From assembly GCA_030532705.1 (NCBI GenBank), contig JAUNKR010000022.1, forward strand, positions 1-35,576: a stretch of DNA of 35,576 bases, given 5' to 3'. Every line of letters starts with the position of its first letter. The first letter of the stretch is position 1. This DNA comes from Peptostreptococcaceae bacterium (lineage in GTDB: Bacteria; Bacillota; Clostridia; Peptostreptococcales; Filifactoraceae). The position numbers and the translations under genes are program-made. Below are positions 1 to 8,315 of this stretch, piece after piece. The notes under the pieces were generated by a model that worked only from the letters and a program-made list of their open reading frames with translations, ran no database searches and was not told the DNA's origin.

Positions 1-374
1 CTCCGCCAAGCAATCCGAGCACACCGCCAAGCACGACAACAGGAGTTGCTCCGGAGAAGGATACGGGCGCAAGGAATAGCGATATCTGGGGAACTTTTGC
101 GATGAACAATATGAAGCGCGAGAAGATCGTCGTTCAATTCAAGAGTGATTTTAGCGTAGATGTCAAAAATATTTCGACAGGGGTTACGGAAAAAGGATCC
201 TATAGCATATCCGGCACATCCGTCAATATCAATTCTAATATATTAGGTGGAAACTATGTGCTTAGCAGTACCGTTTATTCCGGAACAACATACTATGTAT
301 TGAAAGGATCGGACGCATCAAAAACTTTGGCGATGACAGCCATCACTTATGAGCAGTTTGCAAGTGTCTATTAG
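1..374 (+). CDS. 3' end of a gene with Pro/Thr linker and small beta-rich C-terminal domain (partial)
   Basis: The reading frame is open from base 3 to the TAG at 372-374, so the gene starts before the window and an ATG at 102 is only an internal methionine. The first visible residues are a Pro/Ser/Thr-rich stretch (PPSNPSTPPSTTTG), a typical flexible linker of exported proteins. After it comes a domain of about 100 residues beginning DIWGTFAM, with alternating beta-strand character and many Ser, Thr, Gly and Tyr. This resembles the small lipocalin-like beta-barrel domains (WGxF-type start) found at the C-terminus of clostridial lipoproteins, but I cannot name the family. The SLH gene follows 30 bases downstream with no terminator between, so the two are probably co-transcribed. 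A surface role is inferred from the linker and neighbour only. Confidence 0.7.
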   Translation, partial: PPSNPSTPPSTTTGVAPEKDTGARNSDIWGTFAMNNMKREKIVVQFKSDFSVDVKNISTGVTEKGSYSISGTSVNINSNILGGNYVLSSTVYSGTTYYVLKGSDASKTLAMTAITYEQFASVY

Positions 375-404
375 AATTATAAATAGAGAAATGGAGGAAA
401 AACG

Positions 405-2066
405 ATGAAATCTAAAAAGAAAGTAATAGCGATATTGATGTCATCCGTCATCTTATCCGGATCGGTCCTTTCGCATGCGGCAACATTTAGCGATATGAAA
501 GATTCGAAAGGAAAAGATCACTGGAGCTTGTCTTTTGTGACGGATATCTCTTCAAAAGGATTGGTCGGAGGATATTCGGATGGGACTTTCAAACCGAATA
601 AACCGGTGTCGAGGATCGAATCCGTCGTATTCATCTCAAGGTTGTTTCCGGTGGAGACCGTAAAGGCAACTTTTGAGGCGAATAAGACGAAATGGGATGC
701 CAAGCTCAAAGCAAATCTGATCCCGGATTTTGCGAAATCGGCAGTGGTGTTCGGACTGGAAAACGGATGGTACACCGAAGCCTACCTTAAAGAATTTATC
801 AATTCGAAAGATAAATCGCAGAAAGATGCTCAGCGTTATGAGTTTGTGGTATATCTTGTGAGAGCATTGGGTTGGGATAAAGAGATGAGCAATGCGGCGG
901 TCGTTTCTTATAAAGATACAAAAACCATTCCGAAACAAGCGGTACCTTATGTAGAGATCCTTGGGAAAAAGGGCGTTATAGCAACTTCCGGAGACTTTAA
1001 CCCGTTGAAAGCGGTCACAAGAGGTGAAGTGGCGAAGATGTTGTCCATTTCGTATCCGAATTCGCAAAAAGCGAAAGCAGGACCAACTACCGCACCGACA
1101 ACACCAACTCTTCCGACACAGCCCGGTATAGTTACTATGCCGAGCGGCACCTTGGTGGAAGGAAAAATGAAACAGGTAACGATCGATCATCAGCAAAATG
1201 CGATCGTGTTGATCACGGATGCCAGAGGTGAGATCAAGTCTTATACAAATCGCCTGAACGGTGTCGTGGTAAGCTTGGATGGAAAAAGTGCCGATCTTTT
1301 GGCGATCCGAGAAGGCTTTAATGTGAAGCTTTATACAGACGGAACTACGTTGAAAGGGATCGAAGGGACTTCCATCAGTACAGTCAACAAGGATACAAAA
1401 GGGGAGATCGCGAGCATCACATCAAATGCCGTAAAGATCAAGAGCGGGAATGTGACAGAGGAATTTACCTTTGCATCCAATGCGAAAGTGATGAAGGATG
1501 GTAAGGAAGCAAGGATCTTGGATCTTAAGGTCGGAGATGATATTACTGCCAGAATTGAAAATTCAATGGTGATCTCAGCGGAAGCTAAAACCGTACGCAG
1601 AACGATGAAGAATGTGGTGATCAAAGGCGTGACCAGTTTCTCCAACGGATCTGCCAACATTATTATCGCCGATGAACAAGGAAATCAATATACGATGGAA
1701 TTTACAACAAACTCGACTGCATACATGAGTAATAAGAAGGTCGGCGTAAATTCGATCGCGGTAGGATATGAAGCGGATGTTTATGCGAACAGCAGCGAGA
1801 TCCTGGATATCACGCTTTATGGCGAAGCGAGAGGTACAGTTATCACCGGTGTGATCACGGATACAAATCTTCGAGATGACATCATCTATGTCAAAAAATC
1901 AGATGGCAAAGAGATCAAAGTCTTTATCAAAAAAGGCGCCGAGGTATATGATCAGATCACGAACAACAAAAAACGTGTAGATGACTTAGCTAAAAATCAA
2001 AATGTTATCATCAACGGATTTGAAGCGTCCAACTCATTTGAAGCGACAAGGATTGCATTCTACTAA
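405..2066 (+). CDS. Exported S-layer-homology (SLH) domain protein
   Basis: A 553-residue protein that is probably secreted and held on the cell wall. Residues 1-25 form a signal peptide (KSKKK, hydrophobic core, cleavage near SHA-A). A clear SLH repeat follows at about 27-70 (FSDMKD...HWS...GLVGGYSDGTFKPN...SRIE). A diverged second repeat lies around 115-160, and a third around 165-215 with the TRGEVAKML signature. SLH triplets typically bind pyruvylated secondary wall polymer. A Thr/Pro linker (about 227-245) leads to a 300-residue beta-rich C-terminal half with repeated short strands (for example VKIKSGNVTEEFTF), possibly OB- or Ig-like modules. No catalytic motif is seen, so a structural or adhesive role is inferred. 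The start is set by GGAGG at 393-397, 7 bases before the ATG. A terminator follows. Confidence 0.88.
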   Translation: MKSKKKVIAILMSSVILSGSVLSHAATFSDMKDSKGKDHWSLSFVTDISSKGLVGGYSDGTFKPNKPVSRIESVVFISRLFPVETVKATFEANKTKWDAKLKANLIPDFAKSAVVFGLENGWYTEAYLKEFINSKDKSQKDAQRYEFVVYLVRALGWDKEMSNAAVVSYKDTKTIPKQAVPYVEILGKKGVIATSGDFNPLKAVTRGEVAKMLSISYPNSQKAKAGPTTAPTTPTLPTQPGIVTMPSGTLVEGKMKQVTIDHQQNAIVLITDARGEIKSYTNRLNGVVVSLDGKSADLLAIREGFNVKLYTDGTTLKGIEGTSISTVNKDTKGEIASITSNAVKIKSGNVTEEFTFASNAKVMKDGKEARILDLKVGDDITARIENSMVISAEAKTVRRTMKNVVIKGVTSFSNGSANIIIADEQGNQYTMEFTTNSTAYMSNKKVGVNSIAVGYEADVYANSSEILDITLYGEARGTVITGVITDTNLRDDIIYVKKSDGKEIKVFIKKGAEVYDQITNNKKRVDDLAKNQNVIINGFEASNSFEATRIAFY

Positions 2067-2087
2067 TAAAGAATATGGATGAAACTG

Positions 2088-2146
2088 AAGCTCCTGAGCA
2101 AGATCGGGCAAATGATGAGCCCCCGAACTGCTTAGGAGCTTTTTAT
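2088..2146 (+). terminator. Rho-independent terminator after the SLH gene
   Basis: The arms 2088-2100 (AAGCTCCTGAGCA) and 2130-2142 (TGCTTAGGAGCTT) pair over 13 positions with one G-U wobble and run into T-rich sequence. The long loop holds a smaller GGGC/GCCC stem. Confidence 0.85.
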
Positions 2147-2184
2147 ATTTTGCAGAAAAGTTTGTACGCTTTTACGAGCTCTTA

Positions 2185-2214
2185 TTTACAAATAAAGGGT
2201 TTTTTTGGTATGAT
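2185..2214 (+). promoter_or_regulatory. Sigma-A-type promoter of the signalling cluster
   Basis: TTTACA at 2185-2190, an 18-base spacer, then TATGAT at 2209-2214. TGG stands directly before the -10, giving an extended TGn element. It lies about 45 bases before the chosen ATG of the SBP-7TM gene and just after the preceding terminator. Confidence 0.7.
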
Positions 2215-2257
2215 GGAAGAAAATATTCGATAATTTGCATTGGTAGGGAGTTCTGCT

Positions 2258-4738
2258 ATGGGGGGCAAAAGAAAATATTCAAAGATGCTGGCGGTTCTGT
2301 CGATTTTGCTTATTGCATCAGTGCTTTTCGGATGCGGGCAAAAATCATCGGAAATCAGCAAAACGATCTATATGAGCACCAAACTGGATGATCGGTATGG
2401 ACAACTTATTGAAGAGGCATTACCGGATCATCGCCTAAAAAAACAAACGCATCCGGCGACACAGGCTTTTCTGGAGCGTGGAGCGGGTCTAGTCACGATC
2501 GATGTGATCGCGGCTTTGCTGACGCGTGCCAATGACCATTATCACTGGTATCCGCACAGTCGAGCAACGGTCGTGATCGCAGTGGATCGAAAGCAGGTGA
2601 CGGAATCGGTCCGAAGCTGGACGGATCTTCTTCAAAGCGATCGGAAAGTGGGGATGAGTGATGAATTTATCGAGGCGGGATGTATCCTTACCTCGATGGC
2701 TTACGGTTTGAATAATGAACATCCTGTGGTCAAAGGAGTGGTCGATCGTCTCGCGGCACGATATGATCAGGGGAAATTGAGCTTTAATGATTTTGATGCG
2801 CCGATCTTGGTTCTGTTTGACTATCAGGCGGTCGCGCTAAATCAGTCCGGATATGATCTTGAGATCATCGTGCCGCAAGAGGGAACGTACACTTTTGATC
2901 GAGGGGTCATTTCAAAGGAAAAACTGGACTTTCCATCGAATATGGAAAAACGGATGATCGGAAAAGGCATATGTACGACAGAGGGAGATTGTGATATCCG
3001 GTATTATCCCGAGGAGGCTCAGTACCTTCGAGCCGTGTACCCTGCCGATGTTGAATCGATACATAAAGAATTGATGAATACGAGAGAGTATCTCAACCGT
3101 GATATTTATGGGACCCATGTATTTATTGCGGCATCGCCGATCGAATACACGATGTCTGCATTGATATCGATGACTTTGTTTGTGTTTTGGATCGGATCCT
3201 GTCAAATGAGATCGATGCAAAAGAGCGTTTCCTTTTCGCTCTTTATCATAGGGATCTGTATGATCTTGTGGATGGGGGTGCGATTTATCAAATGGCAGGT
3301 TCTAACGATCAGTCTGATGAACCGCTATCTATGGTATTCGTATTATATTTTTATGCTGTCGATGTCAAATTTCTTTCTTTTTATGTCGATGTCGATCAAT
3401 GATCTGAGTGATCGGATCGTATTTCCTCGCTGGTTCAAAGCCCTTTTGCTTTATGAGATGATATTGCTGCTGTTGATATTTACCAATGATATCCATCAAT
3501 GGGTCTTCTCCTTTGACCTAACTTCTGACTTTTGGGAAAAAAATTATTCTTATAACTGGGGCTACTATTTGGTATATTTCAGCTTTTTCCTGAGCTTATT
3601 TATCGGGATCGTCGCATTGTCTCTTCGGGTTTGGAAAAGTCCGAAAAGAGTTCGGATCCTGATGCCGATCGTAGTACTCATTTTGATGATCATCTATTCT
3701 ATTTTATATATCAAGCGAGTTCCGTGGGCATTTTATGGGGATCTTTCGCTGATGACTTGTCTGTTTACACTTTCTTTCGGAGAAACGGCGATGCGTACGG
3801 GTTTGATCCAGCTCAATACAAAATATGTAACCTTGTTTGACAATTCATCCTTGAGTATGAGCATCGTTGCATCGGATGGAGAGGTTGCTTATTCCTCGAA
3901 TTCCGGAGAAGAGATCCCGCCGGACTTTATGGAACAGGTTTTGGATACAAGAGATCCACTGATAATCGAAATGAGCGAAGATATCTTACTCCATTCCGAT
4001 CCGATCACGGGAGGGAATGTCGTATGGAAGGAAGATATCAGTGAGATCCATGAGTTGCAAAAGAAGGTAGCAGAGTCCGTGAAGCGCATCAAGCGCACCA
4101 ATGAAATTTTGGAAAAGCGTTCCATGATCCAAGCGAAACAGGAGGCGGTCCATGCGAAAGCAATGCTCCACAGCCAGCTCAATCAGGAGATCGGGGATAA
4201 ACTCAGCAAACTGGATAGTTTGGCAAACGAACTGAAAGTGATCGAACAACAGGGCGATCATCAGCGATATGAAAGGGTGCTTGCGCAGATCAGTTTAACA
4301 GCGATCTATATCAAAAGGCGCTGCAATCTGTTGTTTTATGTGGAGCAAAAGTATATGTCTGCGGATGCGATCGTGACTTATATCAGCGAAATTCTTGAAT
4401 TTGCAAAACATGTAGGGATCGAAAGTGCACCGATCTTAGGGCTCAAAGACGAGCTGGAGACGCAGAGCAGCATATTGTTGTATGATTTTTGTTTTTCGAT
4501 CCTTGAATTTTTGATGAATAATCAAGTCGGAGAAATGATGCTGCATTTATATGCGGAAGGTGAAAATGTGTGTCTTCGAGTAATAGCCGAAGTAGAGTTT
4601 TCCGATTATCATTTATCGGAAAAGATCGAGGCACAAGTGTTTCAGCAAAATGCTTCCTTGACGCATAAATATCTGGGCGAAGCACAGAGCATCCAATTAG
4701 AGATCCCGATGCTGGAAAGGGGGATCTGGAATGCATAG
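2258..4738 (+). CDS. Lipoprotein receptor: solute-binding domain + 7 membrane segments + degenerate kinase-like C-terminus
   Basis: An 826-residue protein. I chose the ATG at 2258 because AGGGAG at 2245-2250 precedes it; an in-frame TTG at 2240 has no such site. The N-terminus is a lipoprotein signal ending in the lipobox LFGC (Cys26). Residues about 35-230 resemble a type-2 periplasmic substrate-binding domain of the iron/spermidine class, with the local motif SWTDLLQSDRKVGMSD and later EGTYTFDRGVIS. Seven hydrophobic segments follow between about 295 and 510; TNDIHQWVF between segments 4 and 5 matches the histidine-kinase N-terminal 7TM family. After a short PAS-like stretch there is a coiled coil (about 595-665) where an H-box would be. 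The end has an N-box-like EFLMNN but no glycine-rich ATP-lid motifs, so it is probably a dead kinase. It overlaps the next gene by 8 bases. Ligand unknown. Confidence 0.75.
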   Translation: MGGKRKYSKMLAVLSILLIASVLFGCGQKSSEISKTIYMSTKLDDRYGQLIEEALPDHRLKKQTHPATQAFLERGAGLVTIDVIAALLTRANDHYHWYPHSRATVVIAVDRKQVTESVRSWTDLLQSDRKVGMSDEFIEAGCILTSMAYGLNNEHPVVKGVVDRLAARYDQGKLSFNDFDAPILVLFDYQAVALNQSGYDLEIIVPQEGTYTFDRGVISKEKLDFPSNMEKRMIGKGICTTEGDCDIRYYPEEAQYLRAVYPADVESIHKELMNTREYLNRDIYGTHVFIAASPIEYTMSALISMTLFVFWIGSCQMRSMQKSVSFSLFIIGICMILWMGVRFIKWQVLTISLMNRYLWYSYYIFMLSMSNFFLFMSMSINDLSDRIVFPRWFKALLLYEMILLLLIFTNDIHQWVFSFDLTSDFWEKNYSYNWGYYLVYFSFFLSLFIGIVALSLRVWKSPKRVRILMPIVVLILMIIYSILYIKRVPWAFYGDLSLMTCLFTLSFGETAMRTGLIQLNTKYVTLFDNSSLSMSIVASDGEVAYSSNSGEEIPPDFMEQVLDTRDPLIIEMSEDILLHSDPITGGNVVWKEDISEIHELQKKVAESVKRIKRTNEILEKRSMIQAKQEAVHAKAMLHSQLNQEIGDKLSKLDSLANELKVIEQQGDHQRYERVLAQISLTAIYIKRRCNLLFYVEQKYMSADAIVTYISEILEFAKHVGIESAPILGLKDELETQSSILLYDFCFSILEFLMNNQVGEMMLHLYAEGENVCLRVIAEVEFSDYHLSEKIEAQVFQQNASLTHKYLGEAQSIQLEIPMLERGIWNA

Positions 4739-6158
4739 TTTTTATAGCATCGGCAGATGGCTGAGGATCAGCATCGGTTTATTGGGGATGCTGGCGTTGA
4801 TCGGTCAGGCGGTGAATATTGTTTTTGCATCCAAACGGATCACTTGGAAACATTATCGAATTCGCCAATTTTTTGAGTATATCCTTTTGATCAATATCAC
4901 TGTTCTGGCAACGATCCCTTCGATGTTGAATTTTATTATTCGGGATGGGTTTTTGCCGCCGACGATCTTAGAGCACGAACGAGTGATCACCTTTGTTCTT
5001 ATGCTTGGGATCACGATTTTGCGTTTGCTCGTTTCGCGTCAGCTTTCGCCATTGCTCAATCTGTTTTTTTTGATCCCGATGTTACCGATCTTTGAAAAAA
5101 TGATGAATGAATATTTTTTCGTTTATTATGTTTTCTTGATGCTTTATTTTTTGATCCGGGATATCTATTTTATTCAGGAGAATTATCGAGCCATCCGATC
5201 GAATATTTCGGTATGGTCGATCAAGGAAGCGCTGGATTCTTTGCATTCGGGGATCTTGTTCTGTCATTACGACGGGTCGATCTTGCTGCTCAATCGTCAA
5301 ATGAAAAAATTGATGATCCATTTCGGGCACAAATTGCACAATGATGGTTTAGGATGGTTCAAAGATCTTGAAATGTACACGGAAAAACAGGAAGACCTTT
5401 GGCTTCCGAATGATGATCAGATGATCCTGAACAAAGAGGATAAGAACTATTGGCATTTTTCAAAAGAAAAGATCATGATCGGGAGCAAAGTTTATTGGCA
5501 GATCACCGCAACGGATGTAACAACGCAGTGGAATCTGGTCAAAGAGCTGGAAGAGCAGGATCGAGTGCTTCGAAAAAAAAGTATGGAACTCAATCATATG
5601 ATTAACAATATGTTCCAGATCCAAAAGGAACAGGAGCGAAATTACCTGAGGGGAAAACTTCACGATGTGCTCAGTCAGCGGATCACGCTGTTTCAGCGGT
5701 GGATGCAAAGTGATGAGCTGCCGACGGCAGAGCAGATCCTTCAGTTGATCAACACGTTGAGACATGGATTTAACGCCGAGGTGGAAGAATATTCCGGGGA
5801 CAGCTTGCAAACGGTCATTCGTCATTTTGAAGACATCGGGATCAAAGTAAGGCTTCGAGGGGTACTTCCTCCGGAACCTTTATTTGCCGGAACTTTTGTT
5901 TTGGTCGTTCGTGAAGCGACTACCAATGCGGTCCGTCATGGTCTTGCGACAGAGGTATTTATCGATTTTGAGCAAAACGAGAAGGAATATATCTTAAAAG
6001 TACGAAATGACGGTATCCAAAATAATAAAGGGATCCAATATGGAAATGGTTTGCGGATCATGGAAGAGAGAATGAAAGCTGTCGGGGGATCTATGTCGAT
6101 CGAACTGACAACCAGTTTCTTGTTGACAGCGGTCATTCCGAAGGGGAGGGTTGTATGA
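4731..6158 (+). CDS. Membrane histidine kinase, NarL-type (HisKA_3-like plus HATPase)
   Basis: A 475-residue sensor kinase. The first 150 residues hold about five hydrophobic segments and no large external domain. Residues about 160-270 are PAS-like (GILFCHYDGSILLLN, later ITATDVTTQW). A coiled coil leads to the H-box ERNYLRGKLHDVLSQRITL with His311 as the likely phosphoacceptor; the LHDxxxQ pattern is typical of NarL/DesK-type kinases. The ATPase domain has the N-box REATTNAVRHG (394-404), a G1 box NDG (426-428) and a G2 box GNGLRIMEERM (438-448), so it looks active. It starts 8 bases inside the end of the SBP-7TM gene and its TGA overlaps the regulator's ATG, so the three are translationally coupled. 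With little outside the membrane, it may take its signal from the receptor next door (inference). Confidence 0.88.
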   Translation: MHSFYSIGRWLRISIGLLGMLALIGQAVNIVFASKRITWKHYRIRQFFEYILLINITVLATIPSMLNFIIRDGFLPPTILEHERVITFVLMLGITILRLLVSRQLSPLLNLFFLIPMLPIFEKMMNEYFFVYYVFLMLYFLIRDIYFIQENYRAIRSNISVWSIKEALDSLHSGILFCHYDGSILLLNRQMKKLMIHFGHKLHNDGLGWFKDLEMYTEKQEDLWLPNDDQMILNKEDKNYWHFSKEKIMIGSKVYWQITATDVTTQWNLVKELEEQDRVLRKKSMELNHMINNMFQIQKEQERNYLRGKLHDVLSQRITLFQRWMQSDELPTAEQILQLINTLRHGFNAEVEEYSGDSLQTVIRHFEDIGIKVRLRGVLPPEPLFAGTFVLVVREATTNAVRHGLATEVFIDFEQNEKEYILKVRNDGIQNNKGIQYGNGLRIMEERMKAVGGSMSIELTTSFLLTAVIPKGRVV

Positions 6159-6772
6159 TAAAAGTAGGGATCGTCGATGATCACGCATCCATTCGGGATT
6201 CGTATAAATTGGCATTAGAAAAAATGGGTCAGTTTGAAGTGATCGGAAGCCTTTCTTCCGCATCGCTCGCAGATATATGGTGCAAAAAGAACGCTCCGGA
6301 TCTTCTGTTGATGGATATTTGTACGGAAGGAGAGGAATCCGGTTTGGAGGTCACACGATTGATCAAGCAAAATTCTCCGGAAGTCAAAGTGATCATTATG
6401 ACAGGTTTTGATGAGATCTCCTATATTCCCCGAGCGAAAGAGGTCGGTGCGGATGGATTTGTCTATAAGAGCAAAAGTTTTGAATATCTGATGTATGTGA
6501 TCCAATCGGTGCTCAATGGTGAAAAAATATTTCCGGAGCCGGCGGGGATCATCGTTCCGAAAGGAGAAGCGCCTCTGACGGATCGGGAGCTCATCATTTT
6601 GCGGATGCTTTGCAAGAACTATTCACGGCAGGAGATCGCGGAAGAGTTGTTCATCAGCGAGTTTACGGTCAAACGCCATATGGCGAATATGCTTCAGAAA
6701 ACGGGTTTTCGAAACATCATGGCATTGGTAGTCCATATGATCTCGAATGGTTGGATCAACCCCAACGTCTAA
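6155..6772 (+). CDS. NarL/FixJ-family response regulator (receiver + LuxR-type HTH)
   Basis: A 205-residue DNA-binding regulator. The receiver domain (1-120) has the acidic pair Asp9/Asp10 (VGIVDDH), phosphoacceptor Asp54 (LLLMDICTEG), the switch Thr in VIIMTGFDE and the conserved Lys in GFVYKSKS, so it should be phosphorylatable by the upstream kinase. The C-terminal LuxR-type helix-turn-helix runs from LTDRELIILRML (about 140) through RQEIAEELFISEFTVKRHM. The ATGA overlap with the kinase gene makes this a classical cognate pair. Target genes are unknown. The AIM24 gene, the pseudo-receiver or an unlinked transporter are possible targets, but no operator was recognised. Confidence 0.93.
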   Translation: MIKVGIVDDHASIRDSYKLALEKMGQFEVIGSLSSASLADIWCKKNAPDLLLMDICTEGEESGLEVTRLIKQNSPEVKVIIMTGFDEISYIPRAKEVGADGFVYKSKSFEYLMYVIQSVLNGEKIFPEPAGIIVPKGEAPLTDRELIILRMLCKNYSRQEIAEELFISEFTVKRHMANMLQKTGFRNIMALVVHMISNGWINPNV

Positions 6773-6887
6773 AAATGGTCCTTTTGGACTATATGAAAAA
6801 TTATACTTTTGGTGTAGTATAGAAGTAGAGAAGATATACCGATGGAGAAAAACTTTGTGATGTGCTCTGCACGGAAAGGAGGCTTTC

Positions 6888-7268
6888 TTGCAAAAGATCT
6901 TACTTGGGCTTCATCGAAAGATACTGGCACAATCGATCCTTCAGACGATGAAAGAGGATAAACGCTTTGACTGCTATATAGAAAATTGTCCGGTCAATAT
7001 TCCCTTGGCAATTCAAAAATATGATATTGACATTGCAGTGATCGAGGTGCCTGAGAGCGGGAGCAATCCGGAGGGAGAGAAGCTGGCGATCTGTCGAGAG
7101 ATCGCGGACACTTCGCCGAATTGTAAATTGCTGCTGATGTGTTCTGAAGAAAGTGAGTCCTGTAAAAAAGCGATTGTGGAAGCAAAGCGCAGAGGGGAGA
7201 TCGAGGACTTCGTTTTTTATGATTCAAGTTTGGAATATCTGATTGCAAAATTGGAATCGATGAAATAG
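6888..7268 (+). CDS. Stand-alone pseudo-receiver protein (atypical response-regulator domain)
   Basis: A 126-residue single-domain protein with TTG start at 6888, set by AAAGGAGG at 6875-6882. It has the size and strand pattern of a CheY-like receiver but lacks its chemistry. Where the adjacent regulator has VGIVDDH, this protein has ILLGLHR. The phosphoacceptor Asp position is Glu53 (AVIEVPESG). The switch Thr is lost in LLLMCSEES. The conserved Lys of FVYKSKSFEYLM aligns to Tyr in FVFYDSSLEYLI. That last alignment is close enough to suggest it arose by duplication of the neighbouring receiver. It lies 115 bases after the response regulator with no terminator seen between. A phosphorylation-independent partner or decoy role is inferred. 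It could also be an unrelated alpha/beta protein. Confidence 0.72.
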   Translation: MQKILLGLHRKILAQSILQTMKEDKRFDCYIENCPVNIPLAIQKYDIDIAVIEVPESGSNPEGEKLAICREIADTSPNCKLLLMCSEESESCKKAIVEAKRRGEIEDFVFYDSSLEYLIAKLESMK

Positions 7269-7280
7269 GTTTGGTATAAT
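7251..7280 (+). promoter_or_regulatory. Promoter of the AIM24-family gene
   Basis: TTGGAA at 7251-7256, an 18-base spacer and a perfect TATAAT at 7275-7280, with an extended TGG before the -10. It overlaps the 3' end of the pseudo-receiver gene, so the AIM24 gene can be transcribed separately. The expected start is about 15 bases before the AIM24 ATG, giving a short leader. Confidence 0.75.
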
Positions 7281-7302
7281 GTTAAATAAATTAGGAGGTA
7301 CT

Positions 7303-7986
7303 ATGAAGAAATATGAGATCTTAGGGGGAAATTTGCCAGTTGTCGTTTGTGAGCTGGCAGCGGGGGAATCAATGATCACGGAAAAGGGAAGTATGAGCTG
7401 GATGTCACCGAATATGCAGATGGAAACGGTTTCGAATGGTGGAGTGAAGAAGATGCTTGGAAGAATGTTTTCGGGAGAATCTGCTTTTCAAAATCGATAT
7501 ACTGCACAGGGATCTGATGGGATGATCGCATTTGCGTCCAGTTTTCCGGGGGCGATCAAGGCTTTTGAAATTACACCGGGAAAATCGTTGATCGTCCAAA
7601 AGTCTGCGTTTTTGGCATCGGAGCCGACCGTAGAGCTTTCAATGTTTTTCCAAAAAAGTCTTGGGAAAGGTCTTTTTGGCGGAGAAGGGTTCATCATGCA
7701 AAAGCTTAGCGGACAGGGGACCGCTTTTATCGAGATCGATGGACATGGTGTCGAATATGATCTGAAAGCAGGGGAGTCATTGGTGATCGATACAGGATAT
7801 CTTGTAGCGATGGAAGATACATGTACGATGGATGTTGTGACGGTACCGGGTCTTAAGAATATGCTCTTTGGAGGAGAAGGAATGTTCAATACCGTTGTAA
7901 AAGGTCCGGGGAAAGTCATGCTTCAGACGATGCCGATCATCAATGTCGCATCGATGCTGATTCCTTATATGCCGACAGGAAAATAG
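7303..7986 (+). CDS. AIM24 / TIGR00266 family protein
   Basis: A 227-residue soluble protein of the AIM24 (TIGR00266) family, recognised by the stretches GSMSWMSPNMQMET, FQNRYTA, SFPGAIKAFEITPGKSLIVQ, AFLASEPTVELSMFF and the glycine-rich GLFGGEGF / MLFGGEGMFNTVV segments. The family forms a beta-helix-like fold. Bacterial members have no settled biochemical role; the yeast homologue acts in mitochondrial biogenesis. An ATG at 7279 is in frame, but the start at 7303 is favoured by TTAGGAGG at 7291-7298. The 7279 ATG also falls on the -10 box and could not be translated from that promoter. There is no signal peptide. A terminator follows, so this is a single-gene unit. Its place after the signalling cluster is suggestive only. 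Confidence 0.88.
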   Translation: MKKYEILGGNLPVVVCELAAGESMITEKGSMSWMSPNMQMETVSNGGVKKMLGRMFSGESAFQNRYTAQGSDGMIAFASSFPGAIKAFEITPGKSLIVQKSAFLASEPTVELSMFFQKSLGKGLFGGEGFIMQKLSGQGTAFIEIDGHGVEYDLKAGESLVIDTGYLVAMEDTCTMDVVTVPGLKNMLFGGEGMFNTVVKGPGKVMLQTMPIINVASMLIPYMPTGK

Positions 7987-8013
7987 AAATAAAACAATAA
8001 TGATTTTCAACAG

Positions 8014-8040
8014 CTCGTCATTTTGACGAGTTTTGTTTTG
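8014..8040 (+). terminator. Terminator after the AIM24 gene
   Basis: A perfect 7-bp stem CTCGTCA (8014-8020) / TGACGAG (8024-8030) with a TTT loop is followed by TTTTGTTTTG. Confidence 0.85.
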
Positions 8041-8277
8041 CATTTGTCGGGGGTATCTTTCATCGATTTTGGCGAAATCTTTTTGAAGATCCAATGGAAA
8101 AGTCATCAAAGATCGATATCTTGTGATGAAAGAAGCAGATCGGGAGAAAGATTTATGGATCTCTTCGATCGACAGGGATCGCCTTAACAAAACGAATGTC
8201 AGATGATGCACCGGATGGTTGAAAGAAAATGAGCGGGCGTATCAAACTTCCCATAAATGCTATGACCGCAGAAATCG
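8041..8277 (+). other. Gene-poor interval, possibly decayed coding sequence
   Basis: Part of the 414-base gap between the AIM24 stop and the next start. It has coding-like base usage but only short open stretches, such as one of 25 codons from an ATG near 8137. A minus-strand frame (8211 to 7777) covers it but has no convincing ribosome site and runs into the AIM24 gene. Nothing recognisable is encoded; a decayed gene is possible. Confidence 0.35.
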
Positions 8278-8306
8278 TTGACAAAATACACTGTTCAGGG
8301 TATAGT
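8278..8306 (+). promoter_or_regulatory. Strong sigma-A promoter of the CAP-like gene
   Basis: A perfect TTGACA at 8278-8283, a 17-base spacer and TATAGT at 8301-8306. This is the best sigma-A match in the window. The predicted leader is about 85-90 bases and contains the hairpin at 8316-8347. Confidence 0.85.
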
Positions 8307-8315
8307 GAAAGAGGT

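Noticed and set aside
636-1196. Minus-strand frame of 186 codons in the SLH gene
   Set aside because: It is a shadow of the SLH coding frame with shadow-type composition and no start signals.
7777-8211. Minus-strand frame reaching from the gap into the AIM24 gene
   Set aside because: About half of it is antisense to AIM24. The gap part has no recognisable protein and no ribosome site.
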